Shown piece by piece: positions 42,595-53,977 of a stretch of 64,000 bases of DNA. This DNA comes from Paenibacillus amylolyticus. Lineage in GTDB: Bacteria > Bacillota > Bacilli > Paenibacillales > Paenibacillaceae. The position numbers were made by a program, and so were the translations under genes. The DNA is taken from assembly GCF_003719335.1 (NCBI RefSeq), contig NZ_RIAS01000001.1, forward strand, positions 372,001 to 436,000. The letters run 5' to 3'. Each line of letters starts with the position of its first letter. Position 1 is the first letter of the stretch. Under the pieces are notes generated by a model. That model was not told the origin of the DNA, searched no databases, and was given only the letters and a program-made list of their open reading frames with translations.

Positions 42595-45510
42595 TTACCT
42601 CTCCTCTCCCATTTTGACCGCCTGGTGTACTCTCAGCCTGCGAATCTGCCAGAGTAACATCGATGCTCCGATAATCAGCATCACTACGGTTACGCCGTAC
42701 AGTTGCAGCATATCCTGCTGTTCAAAGACGATGCGGAATGGTGGAACCTGCGCAGACACATTATCCGTTGTTTGCAAGAACGGCAGGAAGAGCCTGCTTG
42801 AAACCTGACCAATACTAATCCCCAGCAGGATCGAAAGCCCCGCCGTAAATACCTGCTCCAGCAATAACATACCGCTAAGCTGTGCTCTGGATAGGCCCAT
42901 AGCCCGCAGGACACCAAACTGTACTACACGTCCCGAAAGGTTAAAGAACCAGTACAGCACGTAACCGATTAACGAGATGATCACCGATACAAGGAATCCC
43001 AAACTCAGAATGCCGAATACCCCGCCTCTGGATGGATGTTTTCCCTGAGTGACCAGTTCGGTTCGCACATCACGGACAGAGGATAGCTCGATGCCTTCTG
43101 CCGCAAGTTTCTCCATTAATGGAGCCACCTTGGCATCCGGTTTCATTTTTAACCATACCTCATAGGGGATTAGTGGGACCTGATCGTAGATATAATCCAG
43201 ATTGGCCACGAAGAATGGCATCTGATCCGGGTATTGTGAAGGCCAGTATGGAATAATGCCAAAAACAACAAATTCTATCGCTTGACCCTGTATCCCCATG
43301 GAGACCATGTCTCCCGTTTTGAGCTTGAACTTGTCAGCAAATTTCGAAGAAATCAGCACAGCCCCTTCATATTTGCCAAGCAAATCAAGATATTTGTATG
43401 GATGTGCTGGGAATAAATCGTTACGGAACCAGGCCACCTTGGCAAAGTCCACATTGTCAATGCCCACAAGCATCCCTTGTCCCCCGGATTTACCCGAGAC
43501 AATAATGTTGCCCTTCGTTTGCAGTACCCGTGCTGCATGCTCCACACCGCTTAATTGGCGGAACACTTCAAATGGTGGCTCGGAGTATATGATTTTGGTT
43601 GGCTGCGATGACCCGCCGCCACCTCCTCCGCCAGGAGCTCCGCCTCCGCCATTTCCTCCACCAGCGCCACCACCGGCACCGCCGCCTCCACCTTGCTGAC
43701 CGCCGCCTGATCCGCCGCCCTGTCCAGAACCTCCTGGCTTCACCTCGGGGGTTCCTTCCCATACCGTTTGCATAATAACATCTGAGCCATAACGGTATAA
43801 CGTGCGTTCGGTTGAATTCAAATCAATGGTTCGCGCTGCAGCCGAGTTATATACGCCAAGGCCGAGCGTCAGCACCAATAGAATCATAAGCGGATAATAG
43901 GATGAAGACGAACGGGATAACTGTGTCAACGTCAGATACAGCGGGACTGGCAGCAGCTTGCGTCCGATCAACTGTATCAGTTTCAAAATCCATGGGAACA
44001 AACGCAGGAAAAACAGTCCTAGCGCAAAGATCGCCAGTGCAGGCACAAAAAACAGAAACGGTTGCACCTGTAACTGATCCGTCGTCATCCCCGTCTGGAA
44101 CGTCAGCATCTGACGTTCATAAAACAGATAGTATCCGTATCCCGCTAGACCGAGCAGTCCCACATCAAGGAACCAGCGTTGCCACAGCGGGGCACGATCG
44201 GTACGTGCCTGACGCCTTTTGGCCGATACAATCGTTGCCCGTGCATACGTAATTGCTGGAATCAAAGATGCAATAATGGCAACAAGTACCGCTGCCATGC
44301 CAAGCAGAATCGCTTCTTTGGAGACTCCAATCGGAATGGATTTTCGATCTACAAAGGATAAGAATCCACTTGCCGAGCCGATACTCTTCGCCATGAACCA
44401 TCCCAAAAACGGTCCAACAACAAGTGCAATCGCGCCCAAGAAAATACCTTCAAGAAGATAGAGCGAAAAGATCTGACGAGCCGAGGCTCCACGGCTGCGA
44501 AGCACAGCAATGTCGCTTTCCTGCTTTTGCAGGGATTGTCTGGCATTCATCGCGATAAAATAAAAGACCATCGCAATCATTGGCGCAGCGAGCGTAAACA
44601 ACATCGTCTGCAGTTGCAAACTCTGGCTACGGAATTGCTTGAGCAGATCACCGAAGGTAATATCAACCTTGGTATCTTTCAGCCGCTGATAGAGATCAAT
44701 ATCCAGCCGTTCCAACACAGAGCTGAGGCCAGATAACTGGCTGGTTTGGACCTCTTTCAGATCGAATGCATAGTACCAGCGTGAATTCTGTAGTGGAATA
44801 CCCTTTTCTTTGAGTAATACGTCGTTAAAAACCGATTCATTCACATAAAGTCCATTCATCATACCGTCAAAGCCTTGAACCCAATACGGACTGTTCGGAT
44901 TGTCGGCCTTGAAGGAACCTGTAATTTTTACACGCAACGTGATATTCAGACCACTGTAAATCGGGTATTCCAAAATATCACCCACATGCAAATCATTCCG
45001 GTACATGCCTTCTTCCAGCATCACAGCTTCGATAATGTCGTCTTTGACCTGATTGCCGGGTTTGACACCCGCCGAGTAATTCACCTGATCATCCAGCCCA
45101 CTCATCGTACCCAGTGTCATACTCCGCACGCGGCTTGCATCCACTTTGGTCGGATCTTCAGGATTGACTTCTGTACTGCGAATGGATCTCGAATTCACAT
45201 ACGTATGAAATGGAAATCCAATGTCGCGAGGAACGTCCTCACGAATGTAGCGATCCACCTCATCCAGTCCTCTGGTATCGGTCTTTGCACCACCGGGTGC
45301 CTGATAACTCATCAACAGCGATCCTGCTGGTAAACCTTCACTGTTATCCTGCAGCGTCTGCGCTACAACCCGTTTCAACGCACCATCGGCATACATTGGA
45401 ATACTGACGGTGAACGCTACCGCCACAATCAAACCGATTAGTGTGCTGAAGGTCATCCAGCGTGTGTTCCACATTTTGCGGAACAGCAGCCGAAGCAATG
45501 GCAGCCCCAT
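42595..45510 (-). CDS. FtsX-like ABC permease with two permease halves and Gly-rich insert
   Basis: 971 residues. N-terminal helix and large extracellular domain, an FtsX helix bundle (about 300-450), more helices (450-560), a second extracellular domain and a final FtsX bundle (850-971). Residues about 588-637 are almost pure Gly with Ser, Ala, Gln and Pro, just outside the membrane. This is the double-FtsX type used for mechanotransmission or lipoprotein/peptide export. Its start overlaps the adaptor stop by one base (TAATG). Confidence 0.88.
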   Translation of the reverse strand: MGLPLLRLLFRKMWNTRWMTFSTLIGLIVAVAFTVSIPMYADGALKRVVAQTLQDNSEGLPAGSLLMSYQAPGGAKTDTRGLDEVDRYIREDVPRDIGFPFHTYVNSRSIRSTEVNPEDPTKVDASRVRSMTLGTMSGLDDQVNYSAGVKPGNQVKDDIIEAVMLEEGMYRNDLHVGDILEYPIYSGLNITLRVKITGSFKADNPNSPYWVQGFDGMMNGLYVNESVFNDVLLKEKGIPLQNSRWYYAFDLKEVQTSQLSGLSSVLERLDIDLYQRLKDTKVDITFGDLLKQFRSQSLQLQTMLFTLAAPMIAMVFYFIAMNARQSLQKQESDIAVLRSRGASARQIFSLYLLEGIFLGAIALVVGPFLGWFMAKSIGSASGFLSFVDRKSIPIGVSKEAILLGMAAVLVAIIASLIPAITYARATIVSAKRRQARTDRAPLWQRWFLDVGLLGLAGYGYYLFYERQMLTFQTGMTTDQLQVQPFLFFVPALAIFALGLFFLRLFPWILKLIQLIGRKLLPVPLYLTLTQLSRSSSSYYPLMILLVLTLGLGVYNSAAARTIDLNSTERTLYRYGSDVIMQTVWEGTPEVKPGGSGQGGGSGGGQQGGGGGAGGGAGGGNGGGGAPGGGGGGGSSQPTKIIYSEPPFEVFRQLSGVEHAARVLQTKGNIIVSGKSGGQGMLVGIDNVDFAKVAWFRNDLFPAHPYKYLDLLGKYEGAVLISSKFADKFKLKTGDMVSMGIQGQAIEFVVFGIIPYWPSQYPDQMPFFVANLDYIYDQVPLIPYEVWLKMKPDAKVAPLMEKLAAEGIELSSVRDVRTELVTQGKHPSRGGVFGILSLGFLVSVIISLIGYVLYWFFNLSGRVVQFGVLRAMGLSRAQLSGMLLLEQVFTAGLSILLGISIGQVSSRLFLPFLQTTDNVSAQVPPFRIVFEQQDMLQLYGVTVVMLIIGASMLLWQIRRLRVHQAVKMGEER

Positions 45511-46625
45511 TAGCGTCCCACAACTTTCTGACCAACCGTCAGACCTTTCAGAATCTCGACATCAGTTGATGTCTGCTGTCCAACCTCAACATCCACTTCA
45601 CGCTTGCTTCCATCATTCTCGATCACCTGTACATAGGTTCTGGAACCGATGGAGCGCAGAGCAGATACAGGAATGACAATTGCGTTCTCGGTGCGCTGAG
45701 TTACGATTGAAACCGTTAAAGGTGTACCGCGTTCTACGTTTTTTGGCATTTTCGCCAAGGTAACAAGGACATATTGATCCAGCGTTTCCTTCGCCGGAGG
45801 TGAACCGCCTTCACCCTGACCTGATCCATTGCCACTATTGTTACTTGAAGCATTAGCCGTAGGCATTGCTTTGATCTTACCGGCTACTTTGCCAGCACCG
45901 TTGATGTCAACCTCAGCCTTCATGCCAGACGTGAATTTCTCCAGATCCTCCTTGGCAAATGTGGCCGCCACAACCAGGTTGGATGTATCCGCAATAGTCG
46001 CAATCGGATCATACGCTTTCACCGCTGCGCCCTTTTCCACTTGAACCGCAATAATGGTGCCGCCAAATGGAGCTGTCAACGTGGATTGTCCCAGCTTTTC
46101 TTCCAGATCAGCAAGCTCCTGACGAAGTTCTTCAAAAGCAATAGTCGCTTCTTCAAACTCCACCGGGTCCATCTCATCCTTCTTGCGCAGCGTTTCCTTC
46201 ATCTGTACTTCCGATTTGCGAATCTGAAGCCGCTTGCCGCGAATCTCCTTCTCCACACTTGTTACGTCGAGGACAGCGAGAACCTGTCCTTTCTTCACTT
46301 TATCTCCGGTTTTTACATTCAATTCCTGAATGTGCATACCATCCAGCGTAAAATATACTTTTTCTTCACGCTGACTCATCAACTTGCCACTGCCGCTCAC
46401 CTTTTTCTCCAGCGTCTCCGTACGAACTTCATATTCCGGTTTTTTGGAGATCGTTGGCGGTGTTATTGGTGGAAGCACCTCTTCCTCCGATTCAGATGGC
46501 AGCAATGAACAGCCTGACATCGTTGCAGCGAGTATTGCACCAAGTACAATAAGCGCTGTACGTTTCCCCCTCTTCGGAACGGCACCTTTACGTGAGAAAT
46601 CTGCCGTCCGCCATTTCATAAACAT
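45510..46625 (-). CDS. HlyD/MacA-type adaptor lipoprotein
   Basis: 371 residues from ATG 46625 (GGAGG 9 nt upstream). A membrane helix ends in MSGC, a lipobox, followed by the barrel-sandwich hybrid halves (VKTGDKVKKGQVLAVLDV and TLTAPFGGTIIAVQVEKGAAV), a coiled-coil hairpin between them, and a beta-barrel domain. A Gly/Ser-rich loop (NASSNNSGNGSGQGEGG) sits in the barrel region. Bridges the permease to the cell envelope. The gene start overlaps the upstream ATPase by 38 nt. Confidence 0.88.
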   Translation of the reverse strand: MFMKWRTADFSRKGAVPKRGKRTALIVLGAILAATMSGCSLLPSESEEEVLPPITPPTISKKPEYEVRTETLEKKVSGSGKLMSQREEKVYFTLDGMHIQELNVKTGDKVKKGQVLAVLDVTSVEKEIRGKRLQIRKSEVQMKETLRKKDEMDPVEFEEATIAFEELRQELADLEEKLGQSTLTAPFGGTIIAVQVEKGAAVKAYDPIATIADTSNLVVAATFAKEDLEKFTSGMKAEVDINGAGKVAGKIKAMPTANASSNNSGNGSGQGEGGSPPAKETLDQYVLVTLAKMPKNVERGTPLTVSIVTQRTENAIVIPVSALRSIGSRTYVQVIENDGSKREVDVEVGQQTSTDVEILKGLTVGQKVVGR

Positions 46626-47535
46626 GGTCCGCAACCTCCAAAATTGTAGGATCGTGTGTAGTCATACATATCGTTACTTGTTCTACTTCAATGATATTGC
46701 GGAACACAGCCATAACCTGTGCGCCCATTTTGGAATCCAGCTCCGCCGTTGGTTCATCCGCAAGCAGCAACCGAGGCCTGTGTGCAATCGCTTTAGCGAT
46801 GGCCACCCGCTGCTGCTCCCCCCCGGACATCTCAAAAGGCCGGTGCTTCACGCGTTTGCTCAGTCCAACCAAGTCCAGACAGTGACCTACTCTGTCCTTC
46901 CATTCGGACCGCGGCACATCCGCCATCCGGAGCGAAAGCTCTACATTTTCCCAAGCAGATAATAAAGGCATAAGTGCATACGCTTGAAAAATAAATCCAA
47001 TCTCTCTGCGCCGCAAAGCGGTTCGCCGTTGATCTCCCCAATCCTGAAGAGGTTGTCCGGAGAATAGAATCTCTCCACTCGAAGGCTGGTCAAGTCCGCC
47101 AAGCATGTTCAGCAATGTTGTCTTACCTGAGCCAGACCGTCCTTTCAGCATAACAAGCTGTTGCGGATTTACTTCCATATCAATGCCTTTGAGCACATGA
47201 ATGATACGACTGCCTGTCTGAAAGCTGCGATGAACGTTGCGTACCTCCAACACGGGTCCATCATACGGAGGCAACAGTTCCTTTCTCGGCCTCGCTTTGG
47301 TCTTCTGCGGTGTCTCCTCTATGGCTATAGCCGTTGCAGACTCCTCCATAGCAGAAATCTCATCTGACGTGAGCGCTTCCGTGCTTAGAGACTCGGGCTC
47401 CGTTATGTACGAAGATTCTTCCGATGCAGCCCTTTTCTCCAGCACAGGTTGTTCCTGTTCGCGTTCTTCACTCGATTGGCTCTTGGCAGTTCTTTTCTTT
47501 GAAAATAACTTTTTCATGCCAGCAATCACGCTCAT
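46588..47535 (-). CDS. MacB-type ABC ATPase with acidic N-terminal extension
   Basis: 315 residues. About 90 N-terminal residues are highly charged and Glu/Ser-rich, probably disordered. The ATPase then shows Walker A KGRSGSGKTTLLN, signature MSGGEQQRVAIA and Walker B LLLADEPTAELD. ATG 47535 abuts its ribosome site, so GTG 47529 or ATG 47517 may be the true start. It is the first of five genes and the second ATPase of the operon. Confidence 0.88.
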   Translation of the reverse strand: MSVIAGMKKLFSKKRTAKSQSSEEREQEQPVLEKRAASEESSYITEPESLSTEALTSDEISAMEESATAIAIEETPQKTKARPRKELLPPYDGPVLEVRNVHRSFQTGSRIIHVLKGIDMEVNPQQLVMLKGRSGSGKTTLLNMLGGLDQPSSGEILFSGQPLQDWGDQRRTALRRREIGFIFQAYALMPLLSAWENVELSLRMADVPRSEWKDRVGHCLDLVGLSKRVKHRPFEMSGGEQQRVAIAKAIAHRPRLLLADEPTAELDSKMGAQVMAVFRNIIEVEQVTICMTTHDPTILEVADHVYEMADGRFLT

Positions 47536-47687
47536 CCTCTCTTGTTATGCCGCGCATTTCCTTCATGCGCCCTAAATCTAGAAATCTGTTCCATGCTACA
47601 CTGAATTATAAACGACTGCTCTCTACTAAAAGTTACAAGCTTTTTACAACGTCAGTGTGAAAAAGTTAATATTTTGATGAACATAAC

Positions 47688-47714
47688 AAAAAAGCACCCC
47701 GAGTTACGGGATGC
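47688..47714 (-). terminator. Terminator of the pyr operon
   Basis: GCATCCCG and CGGGGTGC pair (one G-U), followed by TTTTTTG on the minus strand, about 95 bp after pyrE. Confidence 0.75.
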
Positions 47715-47808
47715 CTCTTGATTATTCGATTGTTTTGCCGTCATTACGGGAATCATTACAATTTTGATACCGTTTGCTGAGCAACAGTCTATTGTTGATG
47801 GAATGATA

Positions 47809-48450
47809 TTATTTACCAAATGAAGAAGGATCTTCACGCCACGATTGAAGCAGTGCAAAATCACTCTCTTGAATGGTTCCTTGAGCCAACGCAACATCCA
47901 TCAGCGCTGTATAATTGGACAGCGTTTGCAGCGGTATGCCGGCTTCCTCGAACGCTTTCACACCTTTATCCAGCTGATAGCTGAAAATGGCAAGAACTGC
48001 GAGTGGTGTCGCCCCTGCCGCACGTACAGCTTCTGCCGCTTTAATCGAACTTCCTCCGGTTGAAATCAAATCCTCAATCACAACTACTTTTTGTCCTTCG
48101 CTGATTAAACCTTCAATCAGATTTTCCTTGCCGTGGCCTTTCGCTTTATCTCGAATATAGGCCATAGGCAGATTCAGCTTCTGAGCTACCCATGCGGCGT
48201 GTGGAATACCCGCGGTTGCTGTACCTGCAATCACTTCAGCATCTGGATACTGGTCACGAATGATCGCGGCAAATGCTTCGGCAATATCGTTGCGGATCTC
48301 AGGATAAGACATCGTCAGCCGATTATCACAATAGATTGGTGATTTGATGCCGGATGTCCATGTGAATGGCTGCTGTGGACGCAGTGCCACCGCTTTGATT
48401 TTTAGCAACTGGGAAGCAATATGGTTTGGAATTTGGCTAAGTTCGATCAT
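47809..48450 (-). CDS. pyrE: Orotate phosphoribosyltransferase
   Basis: 213 residues; makes OMP from orotate and PRPP. The PRPP loop is [20 protein letters not shown], and the orotate-side motif is [16 protein letters not shown]. Last gene of the pyr operon; its ATG overlaps pyrF's stop (ATGA). Confidence 0.95.
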   Translation of the reverse strand: MIELSQIPNHIASQLLKIKAVALRPQQPFTWTSGIKSPIYCDNRLTMSYPEIRNDIAEAFAAIIRDQYPDAEVIAGTATAGIPHAAWVAQKLNLPMAYIRDKAKGHGKENLIEGLISEGQKVVVIEDLISTGGSSIKAAEAVRAAGATPLAVLAIFSYQLDKGVKAFEEAGIPLQTLSNYTALMDVALAQGTIQESDFALLQSWREDPSSFGK

Positions 48451-49187
48451 ACGTTCAACATCTCCTTCAAAATGGTCTCTGCCGCTTCACGCGGGTTTGG
48501 TGCACCGGTAATGGGTCTACCCACAACGATGTAATGACTGCCTCTGCTAATGGCCTCACCTGGTGTCAGGACACGTGTCTGGTCACCGAGGCCACTGCCT
48601 GCTGGACGAATGCCGGGGGTTACCGTACGAAAATCACTGCCGCATGCTGCCCGGATCGCTGGCACTTCAAGCGGAGAAGCCACCACACCATCCAGTCCGG
48701 CCTCCTGCGCCAATCCGGCATAACGAACTACCGCTTGCTCTACACTCCCAGGGATGCCGATCTCGTTATTCATCGTCTCTAGACTTGTGCTGGTCAATTG
48801 TGTCACGGCGATAATCTCAGGTCTTGTCAGGGAAGGATCAGCAGCAAGCGCTGCTTCCGCGCCTTCACGTGCTGCACGCATCATGCTGGTGCCGCCCGCC
48901 GCATGTACATTAAACATATCCACCCCAAGACGTGTGATGCTCTCAGCCCCACCACGCACGGTGTTCGGAATATCATGCATTTTCACGTCAAGAAACACGG
49001 AGTACCCTCTCGCTTTTAACTCCCGAATGAAGTCCGGACCCGCTGCATAGAAAAGCTGCATGCCGACCTTGAGATAACAAGGAATGCCCTCAAGTGCCTG
49101 TACCAGTTTCTGTGCCTCATCTGCCCCCGGATAATCGAGTGCAACCATCAGACGTCCAGCCATTTCATTGAAATTCGGGTGATTCAT
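48447..49187 (-). CDS. pyrF: Orotidine-5'-phosphate decarboxylase
   Basis: 246 residues from ATG 49187; makes UMP. Catalytic [13 protein letters not shown] (Lys-Asp-x-x-x motif DxKxHDIPNT) and VRPAG-type phosphate loop ([16 protein letters not shown]) are present. An upstream ATG at 49214 has a poorer ribosome site. Follows carB by about 107 bp. Confidence 0.95.
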   Translation of the reverse strand: MNHPNFNEMAGRLMVALDYPGADEAQKLVQALEGIPCYLKVGMQLFYAAGPDFIRELKARGYSVFLDVKMHDIPNTVRGGAESITRLGVDMFNVHAAGGTSMMRAAREGAEAALAADPSLTRPEIIAVTQLTSTSLETMNNEIGIPGSVEQAVVRYAGLAQEAGLDGVVASPLEVPAIRAACGSDFRTVTPGIRPAGSGLGDQTRVLTPGEAISRGSHYIVVGRPITGAPNPREAAETILKEMLNV

Positions 49188-49293
49188 ATCCCAGCGCCCC
49201 TTCCGCGTGCTCATTTTTTCCGTTTTTGCCCGATATAAAGGACATCCCGCCAGCCCGCGGGCTGACTGATGTCCTTCATCAAGTGACTATTCA

Positions 49294-52200
49294 TTATACA
49301 AAGGCTGGCATAGCCTCCGAGGAGAAGTTGATCGTTTGCAGCATGATCAGCAGCGCACGAATGGTATCCAGGGAAGTCATACATACCACACCATTCTCAA
49401 CCGCTTCACGGCGGATACGGAATCCGTCACGTTGTGGCGTCTTACCCTTAGTCAGGGTATTGAACACAAAGTTCGCTTCACCGCTGCGGATCATATCAAG
49501 AATGTTAGGTGAGCCTTCGCTCAATTTGTTCACAACGGTTACCGGAATGTTAGCCGCTTGAAGCGCAGCTGCCGTTCCGCCAGTTGCCATGATTTTGTAG
49601 CCCAGTCTGTAGAAACCTTCGAGCAAAGGTACTGCTTCGTCCTTGTCTTTGTCTGAGACAGTAACCACAATGGCCCCAGTAGCTGGAATTTTCATTCCCG
49701 CACCGATCAGACCTTTGAACAAGGCTTTCGCATAGTTCGGGTCACGTCCCATAACCTCGCCTGTTGATTTCATCTCAGGTCCGAGTGTTGGTTCAACACG
49801 GCGTAGCTTCGCAAATGAGAACACCGGTACTTTTACCGATACGTGATCCGTTTCAGGCCACAGACCATCCACATAACCCAGGTCTTTCAGTTTCACACCC
49901 AAGATCGCTTGTGTTGCCAGGTTCGCCATTGGAATGTTGGTTACTTTGCTCAGGAAAGGTACGGTACGGGATGAACGCGGGTTGACCTCAATAACGTATA
50001 CCTGACCGTCGTGGATAACAAACTGGATGTTCACCAGTCCGATCGTTTTCAGTTCCTTGGCGATTTTGATCGTAATCTCGACAATTTTTTCTTTCAGATC
50101 TGCCGACAGGTGCTGTGGTGGATATACCGCGATCGAGTCACCGGAGTGTACCCCTGCGCGTTCGATATGCTCCATGATGCCTGGAACCAGTACGGTTTCA
50201 CCGTCACAGATGGCATCCACTTCAACCTCTTTACCCAGCATATAACGGTCGATCAGAACCGGATGCTCCGGATTGATTTTTACCGCTTGCTCCATGTAAG
50301 TCAAGAGTTCTGCATCGGAGTATACAATCTCCATCGCTCGACCGCCCAGGACATACGAAGGACGAACGAGTACAGGATATCCCAGGGATTGAGCTGTTTC
50401 CACAGCATCATCTACGGAAGTGACCGTTTTACCTTTTGGCTGTGCAATCTCCAGACGGGAGAGCAGCTGCTCGAACTTCTTGCGATCCTCTGCTTCATCA
50501 ATACTTTCCAGATCCGTTCCGAGGATCGTTACTCCTGCATTGCGTAGCGGTGCTGCCAAGTTGATTGCCGTTTGACCACCGAACTGCACGATAACACCTA
50601 CGGGTTGTTCTTGTTCAATAACGTTCATGACATCCTCGAAGAACAGCGGCTCGAAATACAAGCGGTCAGATGTGTTGAAGTCTGTGGAAACCGTCTCGGG
50701 ATTGTTATTAATAATAACCGCTTCATATCCGGCTTTCTGCAACGCCCATACCGCATGTACTGTGGAGTAGTCGAACTCAATGCCTTGACCGATCCGAATT
50801 GGGCCCGAACCAAGTACAACCACTTTTTTCTTGTCCGAAGGCAGTACTTCATTTTCTGTCTCATACGTCGAGTAGTAATAAGGTGTTGTCGCTTCGAACT
50901 CGGCCGCACAGGTATCTACCATCTTGTAAACTGGACGAAGGTTCTCCTCTTCACGACGTGCTCTGACTTCTGCTTCGGTCGTCAATGTACCTCCAGGTTG
51001 ACCTTCAGCACGCAGTTCAGCGATAGCCCGGTCCGTAAAGCCAAGGCGTTTCGCTTGATAGAGCGTCTCGGAAGTCAATTCGGATTCTGCGCGAACGCGG
51101 TCTTCGAACTTAATAAGCCCTTCGATTTTATCCAGGAACCACCAGTCGATCTTGGTCAAATCCTGCAGTTGCTGCAGCGTATACCCTCTGCGGAATGCTT
51201 CCGCGATCAGGAACATGCGCTCATCGTCTGCTTTCATCAGACGTTCGTCCAAGGTCGCTTGATCCAGTGTTTCTGCGCCTTTCAGATAAAGGCGGTGTAC
51301 CCCGATCTCCAAAGAACGAACCGCTTTGTGAATGGACTCTTCAAACGTACGTCCAATCGCCATCACTTCGCCTGTTGCTTTCATCTGTGTACCCAGTTTG
51401 CGGTTTGCAGATGTAAACTTGTCGAACGGCCAGCGTGGAATTTTGCTTACGATATAGTCAAGTGTCGGCTCAAAACAAGCATAGGTTTGGCCTGTGACCG
51501 GGTTAACGATCTCATCCAGCGTATAACCCATCGCGATTTTGGCAGCCATTTTCGCAATTGGATAACCTGTTGCTTTGGAAGCCAGCGCCGATGAACGGCT
51601 CACACGAGGGTTAACCTCGATAACATAGTATTGGAAGCTGTGTGGATCAAGTGCGAACTGTACGTTACAACCTCCCTCGATGTTCAGGGCACGAATGATT
51701 TTCAGGGAAGCGGAACGCAACATTTGGTACTCCCGGTCAGAGAGCGTTTGGCTTGGTGCCACAACGATACTGTCACCTGTATGAACGCCCACCGGGTCAA
51801 AGTTTTCCATGTTGCAGACCACGATACAGTTATCGTTTTTGTCACGCATAACCTCGTACTCGACTTCTTTCATGCCGGCGATGCTTTTCTCTACCAGACA
51901 TTGACCAATCGGGCTGTAACGAATTCCAGCAGCTACGGTTTCGCGCAACTCTTCTTCGTTTGCACAGATTCCGCCGCCTGTTCCGCCGAGTGTGTAGGCA
52001 GGACGCACGATAATTGGATAACCAATCTCGCCCGCGAATTGCAGGGATTCTTCCAGTGTTGTAACGATGACACTTTCCGGTACAGGCTGTTCCAACTCAC
52101 GCATCAGATCACGGAACAGATCGCGGTCTTCCGCTTTTTCGATGGAAGTCAGTTGTGTTCCGAGCAATTTCACATTTTCGCGCTCAAGCACTCCCGCACG

Positions 52201-52509
52201 TGCGAGTTCTACAGCCATGTTCAGACCTGTTTGGCCGCCCAGTGTTGGCAACAAACCGTCTGGACGTTCCTGACGAATGATTTGTGTTACAAAATCAAGC
52301 GTAATTGGCTCAATGTAGACTTTATCAGCCATATTGGTGTCCGTCATGATTGTCGCAGGGTTGCTGTTAATGAGTACAACTTCCACGCCTTCTTCTTTCA
52401 GTGCCTGACAAGCTTGCGTACCGGCATAGTCGAACTCGGCTGCTTGACCGATGACGATTGGACCGGAACCAATCACCAGGATTTTCTTGAGATCTTTGTT
52501 AATCGGCAT
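49294..52509 (-). CDS. carB: Carbamoyl-phosphate synthase large subunit
   Basis: 1071 residues, the synthetase with two ATP-grasp halves (both beginning with a GSGPIxIGQxxEFDY motif) and a C-terminal allosteric MGS-like domain (about 935-1071). Starts 1 nt after the carA stop. The pyrimidine copy by context. Family UMP inhibition via the last domain is expected. Confidence 0.97.
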   Translation of the reverse strand: MPINKDLKKILVIGSGPIVIGQAAEFDYAGTQACQALKEEGVEVVLINSNPATIMTDTNMADKVYIEPITLDFVTQIIRQERPDGLLPTLGGQTGLNMAVELARAGVLERENVKLLGTQLTSIEKAEDRDLFRDLMRELEQPVPESVIVTTLEESLQFAGEIGYPIIVRPAYTLGGTGGGICANEEELRETVAAGIRYSPIGQCLVEKSIAGMKEVEYEVMRDKNDNCIVVCNMENFDPVGVHTGDSIVVAPSQTLSDREYQMLRSASLKIIRALNIEGGCNVQFALDPHSFQYYVIEVNPRVSRSSALASKATGYPIAKMAAKIAMGYTLDEIVNPVTGQTYACFEPTLDYIVSKIPRWPFDKFTSANRKLGTQMKATGEVMAIGRTFEESIHKAVRSLEIGVHRLYLKGAETLDQATLDERLMKADDERMFLIAEAFRRGYTLQQLQDLTKIDWWFLDKIEGLIKFEDRVRAESELTSETLYQAKRLGFTDRAIAELRAEGQPGGTLTTEAEVRARREEENLRPVYKMVDTCAAEFEATTPYYYSTYETENEVLPSDKKKVVVLGSGPIRIGQGIEFDYSTVHAVWALQKAGYEAVIINNNPETVSTDFNTSDRLYFEPLFFEDVMNVIEQEQPVGVIVQFGGQTAINLAAPLRNAGVTILGTDLESIDEAEDRKKFEQLLSRLEIAQPKGKTVTSVDDAVETAQSLGYPVLVRPSYVLGGRAMEIVYSDAELLTYMEQAVKINPEHPVLIDRYMLGKEVEVDAICDGETVLVPGIMEHIERAGVHSGDSIAVYPPQHLSADLKEKIVEITIKIAKELKTIGLVNIQFVIHDGQVYVIEVNPRSSRTVPFLSKVTNIPMANLATQAILGVKLKDLGYVDGLWPETDHVSVKVPVFSFAKLRRVEPTLGPEMKSTGEVMGRDPNYAKALFKGLIGAGMKIPATGAIVVTVSDKDKDEAVPLLEGFYRLGYKIMATGGTAAALQAANIPVTVVNKLSEGSPNILDMIRSGEANFVFNTLTKGKTPQRDGFRIRREAVENGVVCMTSLDTIRALLIMLQTINFSSEAMPAFV

Positions 52510-52510
52510 G

Positions 52511-53653
52511 TTATTGCGCTCCTTTCACTGCGGCTGCCAATACGGCTTGACGCGGCTTTTGCGGGTTAGTGATCTTGTACTCACGAATCATCTCGATGAA
52601 ACGGTCAAACAGGTAGCTGTTATCATAAGGTCCTGGCGCTGCTTCCGGGTGATATTGTACGGAGAAGGCAGGATATGTTTTATGTTTCAGACCTTCGATG
52701 GTCTTGTCATTATTGTTGATATGTGTAACTTCAAGATCTGTGCTTTTCACAGACTCTTCGTTTACCGTGTAACCGTGGTTTTGGGATGTGATGAAGCAAC
52801 GCCCGCTCTCCAGTTCTTTGACCGGGTGATTGCCTCCGCGGTGTCCAAACTTGAGTTTTTCCGTGTCTGCGCCTGCTGCCAGGGCGAACAACTGGTGACC
52901 CAGGCAGATTCCGAAGATCGGATATTCACCAAGCAACTCGCTGATCATGTTCACGGCATGAGGTACGTCTTTCGGGTCCCCAGGGCCGTTGGACAACTGA
53001 ATGCCATCCGGGTTCAGTCTGCGAATCTCCTCAGCCGTTACGTCATGAGGTACGACAACAACGTCACAGTTACGTTTGCTGAGTTCACGCAAAATCCCTG
53101 TTTTTGCACCGTAGTCAACTAGGACGATTCGTTCTGCTGTTCCCGGGCTGTTGTACACATGCTCTGTGGACGTCATAGGCACCTGGTTACGCAATTGCTC
53201 AATCGTAGTGTCCCCCATCATCTCCAGCAGTTCTTCGACAGGTTTCGATCCTGTTGTGAGAATTCCCTTCATTGTACCGTGGTGACGAATCCGGCGAGTC
53301 AACATCCGTGTATCAATCTCGCTGATCCCTACGATGCCGTATTCTTTCAGCAGATTATCCACGCTGTATTCTGCACGCCAGTTGCTCGGCGTCGGCTCAT
53401 GGCGTCGTACTACGAAACCGTGTACGTATGGACGAATCGACTCAAAGTCATCCCGCGTAATCCCGTAGTTACCAATCAATGGATACGTCATCGTTACGAT
53501 CTGGCCACAGTATGAAGGATCTGAAAGTACCTCTTGATAGCCTGTAATTCCCGTATTAAAAACGACCTCTCCTGTCGTTTCACCTTCCGCACCAAATGCT
53601 TTCCCGGTGAACAGCGTGCCGTCTTCCAACAATAATCTTGCCTGTCCCTGCAT
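52511..53653 (-). CDS. carA: Carbamoyl-phosphate synthase small subunit
   Basis: 380 residues, glutaminase of CPSase. The class-I amidotransferase triad is seen: nucleophile in [11 protein letters not shown] and the His/Glu in [11 protein letters not shown]. Upstream of carB. The gap to pyrC is 324 nt and carries a large palindrome. Confidence 0.97.
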   Translation of the reverse strand: MQGQARLLLEDGTLFTGKAFGAEGETTGEVVFNTGITGYQEVLSDPSYCGQIVTMTYPLIGNYGITRDDFESIRPYVHGFVVRRHEPTPSNWRAEYSVDNLLKEYGIVGISEIDTRMLTRRIRHHGTMKGILTTGSKPVEELLEMMGDTTIEQLRNQVPMTSTEHVYNSPGTAERIVLVDYGAKTGILRELSKRNCDVVVVPHDVTAEEIRRLNPDGIQLSNGPGDPKDVPHAVNMISELLGEYPIFGICLGHQLFALAAGADTEKLKFGHRGGNHPVKELESGRCFITSQNHGYTVNEESVKSTDLEVTHINNNDKTIEGLKHKTYPAFSVQYHPEAAPGPYDNSYLFDRFIEMIREYKITNPQKPRQAVLAAAVKGAQ

Positions 53654-53699
53654 CCCATTTCACTCCCTCTGTGTTTATCAAAGTTAAATGGCCTTGGGT

Positions 53700-53812
53700 T
53701 GAACGTGGAGTTACTTTAGCGTGAGACTTCGTGGACAGAAAACCCTGCGAGCGCTTCGCTTCTTCGGGTCCTTTCTGTCCACTTCGCAGCTAAGGTGGTG
53801 CTCAAAGTTCAA
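53700..53812. repeat. Extended imperfect palindrome between carA and pyrC
   Basis: A perfect 11-bp core arm GTGGACAGAAA at 53731-53741 pairs with TTTCTGTCCAC at 53772-53782. Outer arms extend the symmetry (GAAC at the far left with GTTC at the far right, TTTAGC with GCTAAG). The whole is about 110 bp and GC-richer than its surroundings. It may be a mobile MITE/REP-type unit or an RNA stem within the operon leader. It fills most of the gap. Confidence 0.65.
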
Positions 53813-53977
53813 AAAAGTACATTTAACTGTGTTTGTTTTGTATGTTGGGCTCTCGGCATGACTTGCCTTGAGTTTGTTCTAAAAAAGATGGTAAACCCTA
53901 AGCTGATGTTTCATTAAAATTTGTTATGAGTGCCATTGTATCCTTTTAACGATGTGTTACGTCAGCATGTTGCTGTT

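Noticed and set aside
50572..51594. 340-codon open frame antisense to carB
   Set aside because: It is the reverse shadow of a clearly conserved carB frame; its composition (Cys/Phe/Arg/His-rich) is typical of such shadows.
51631..52569. 312-codon open frame antisense to carB and carA
   Set aside because: Same reason; it crosses the carA/carB junction and has no ribosome site or domain.
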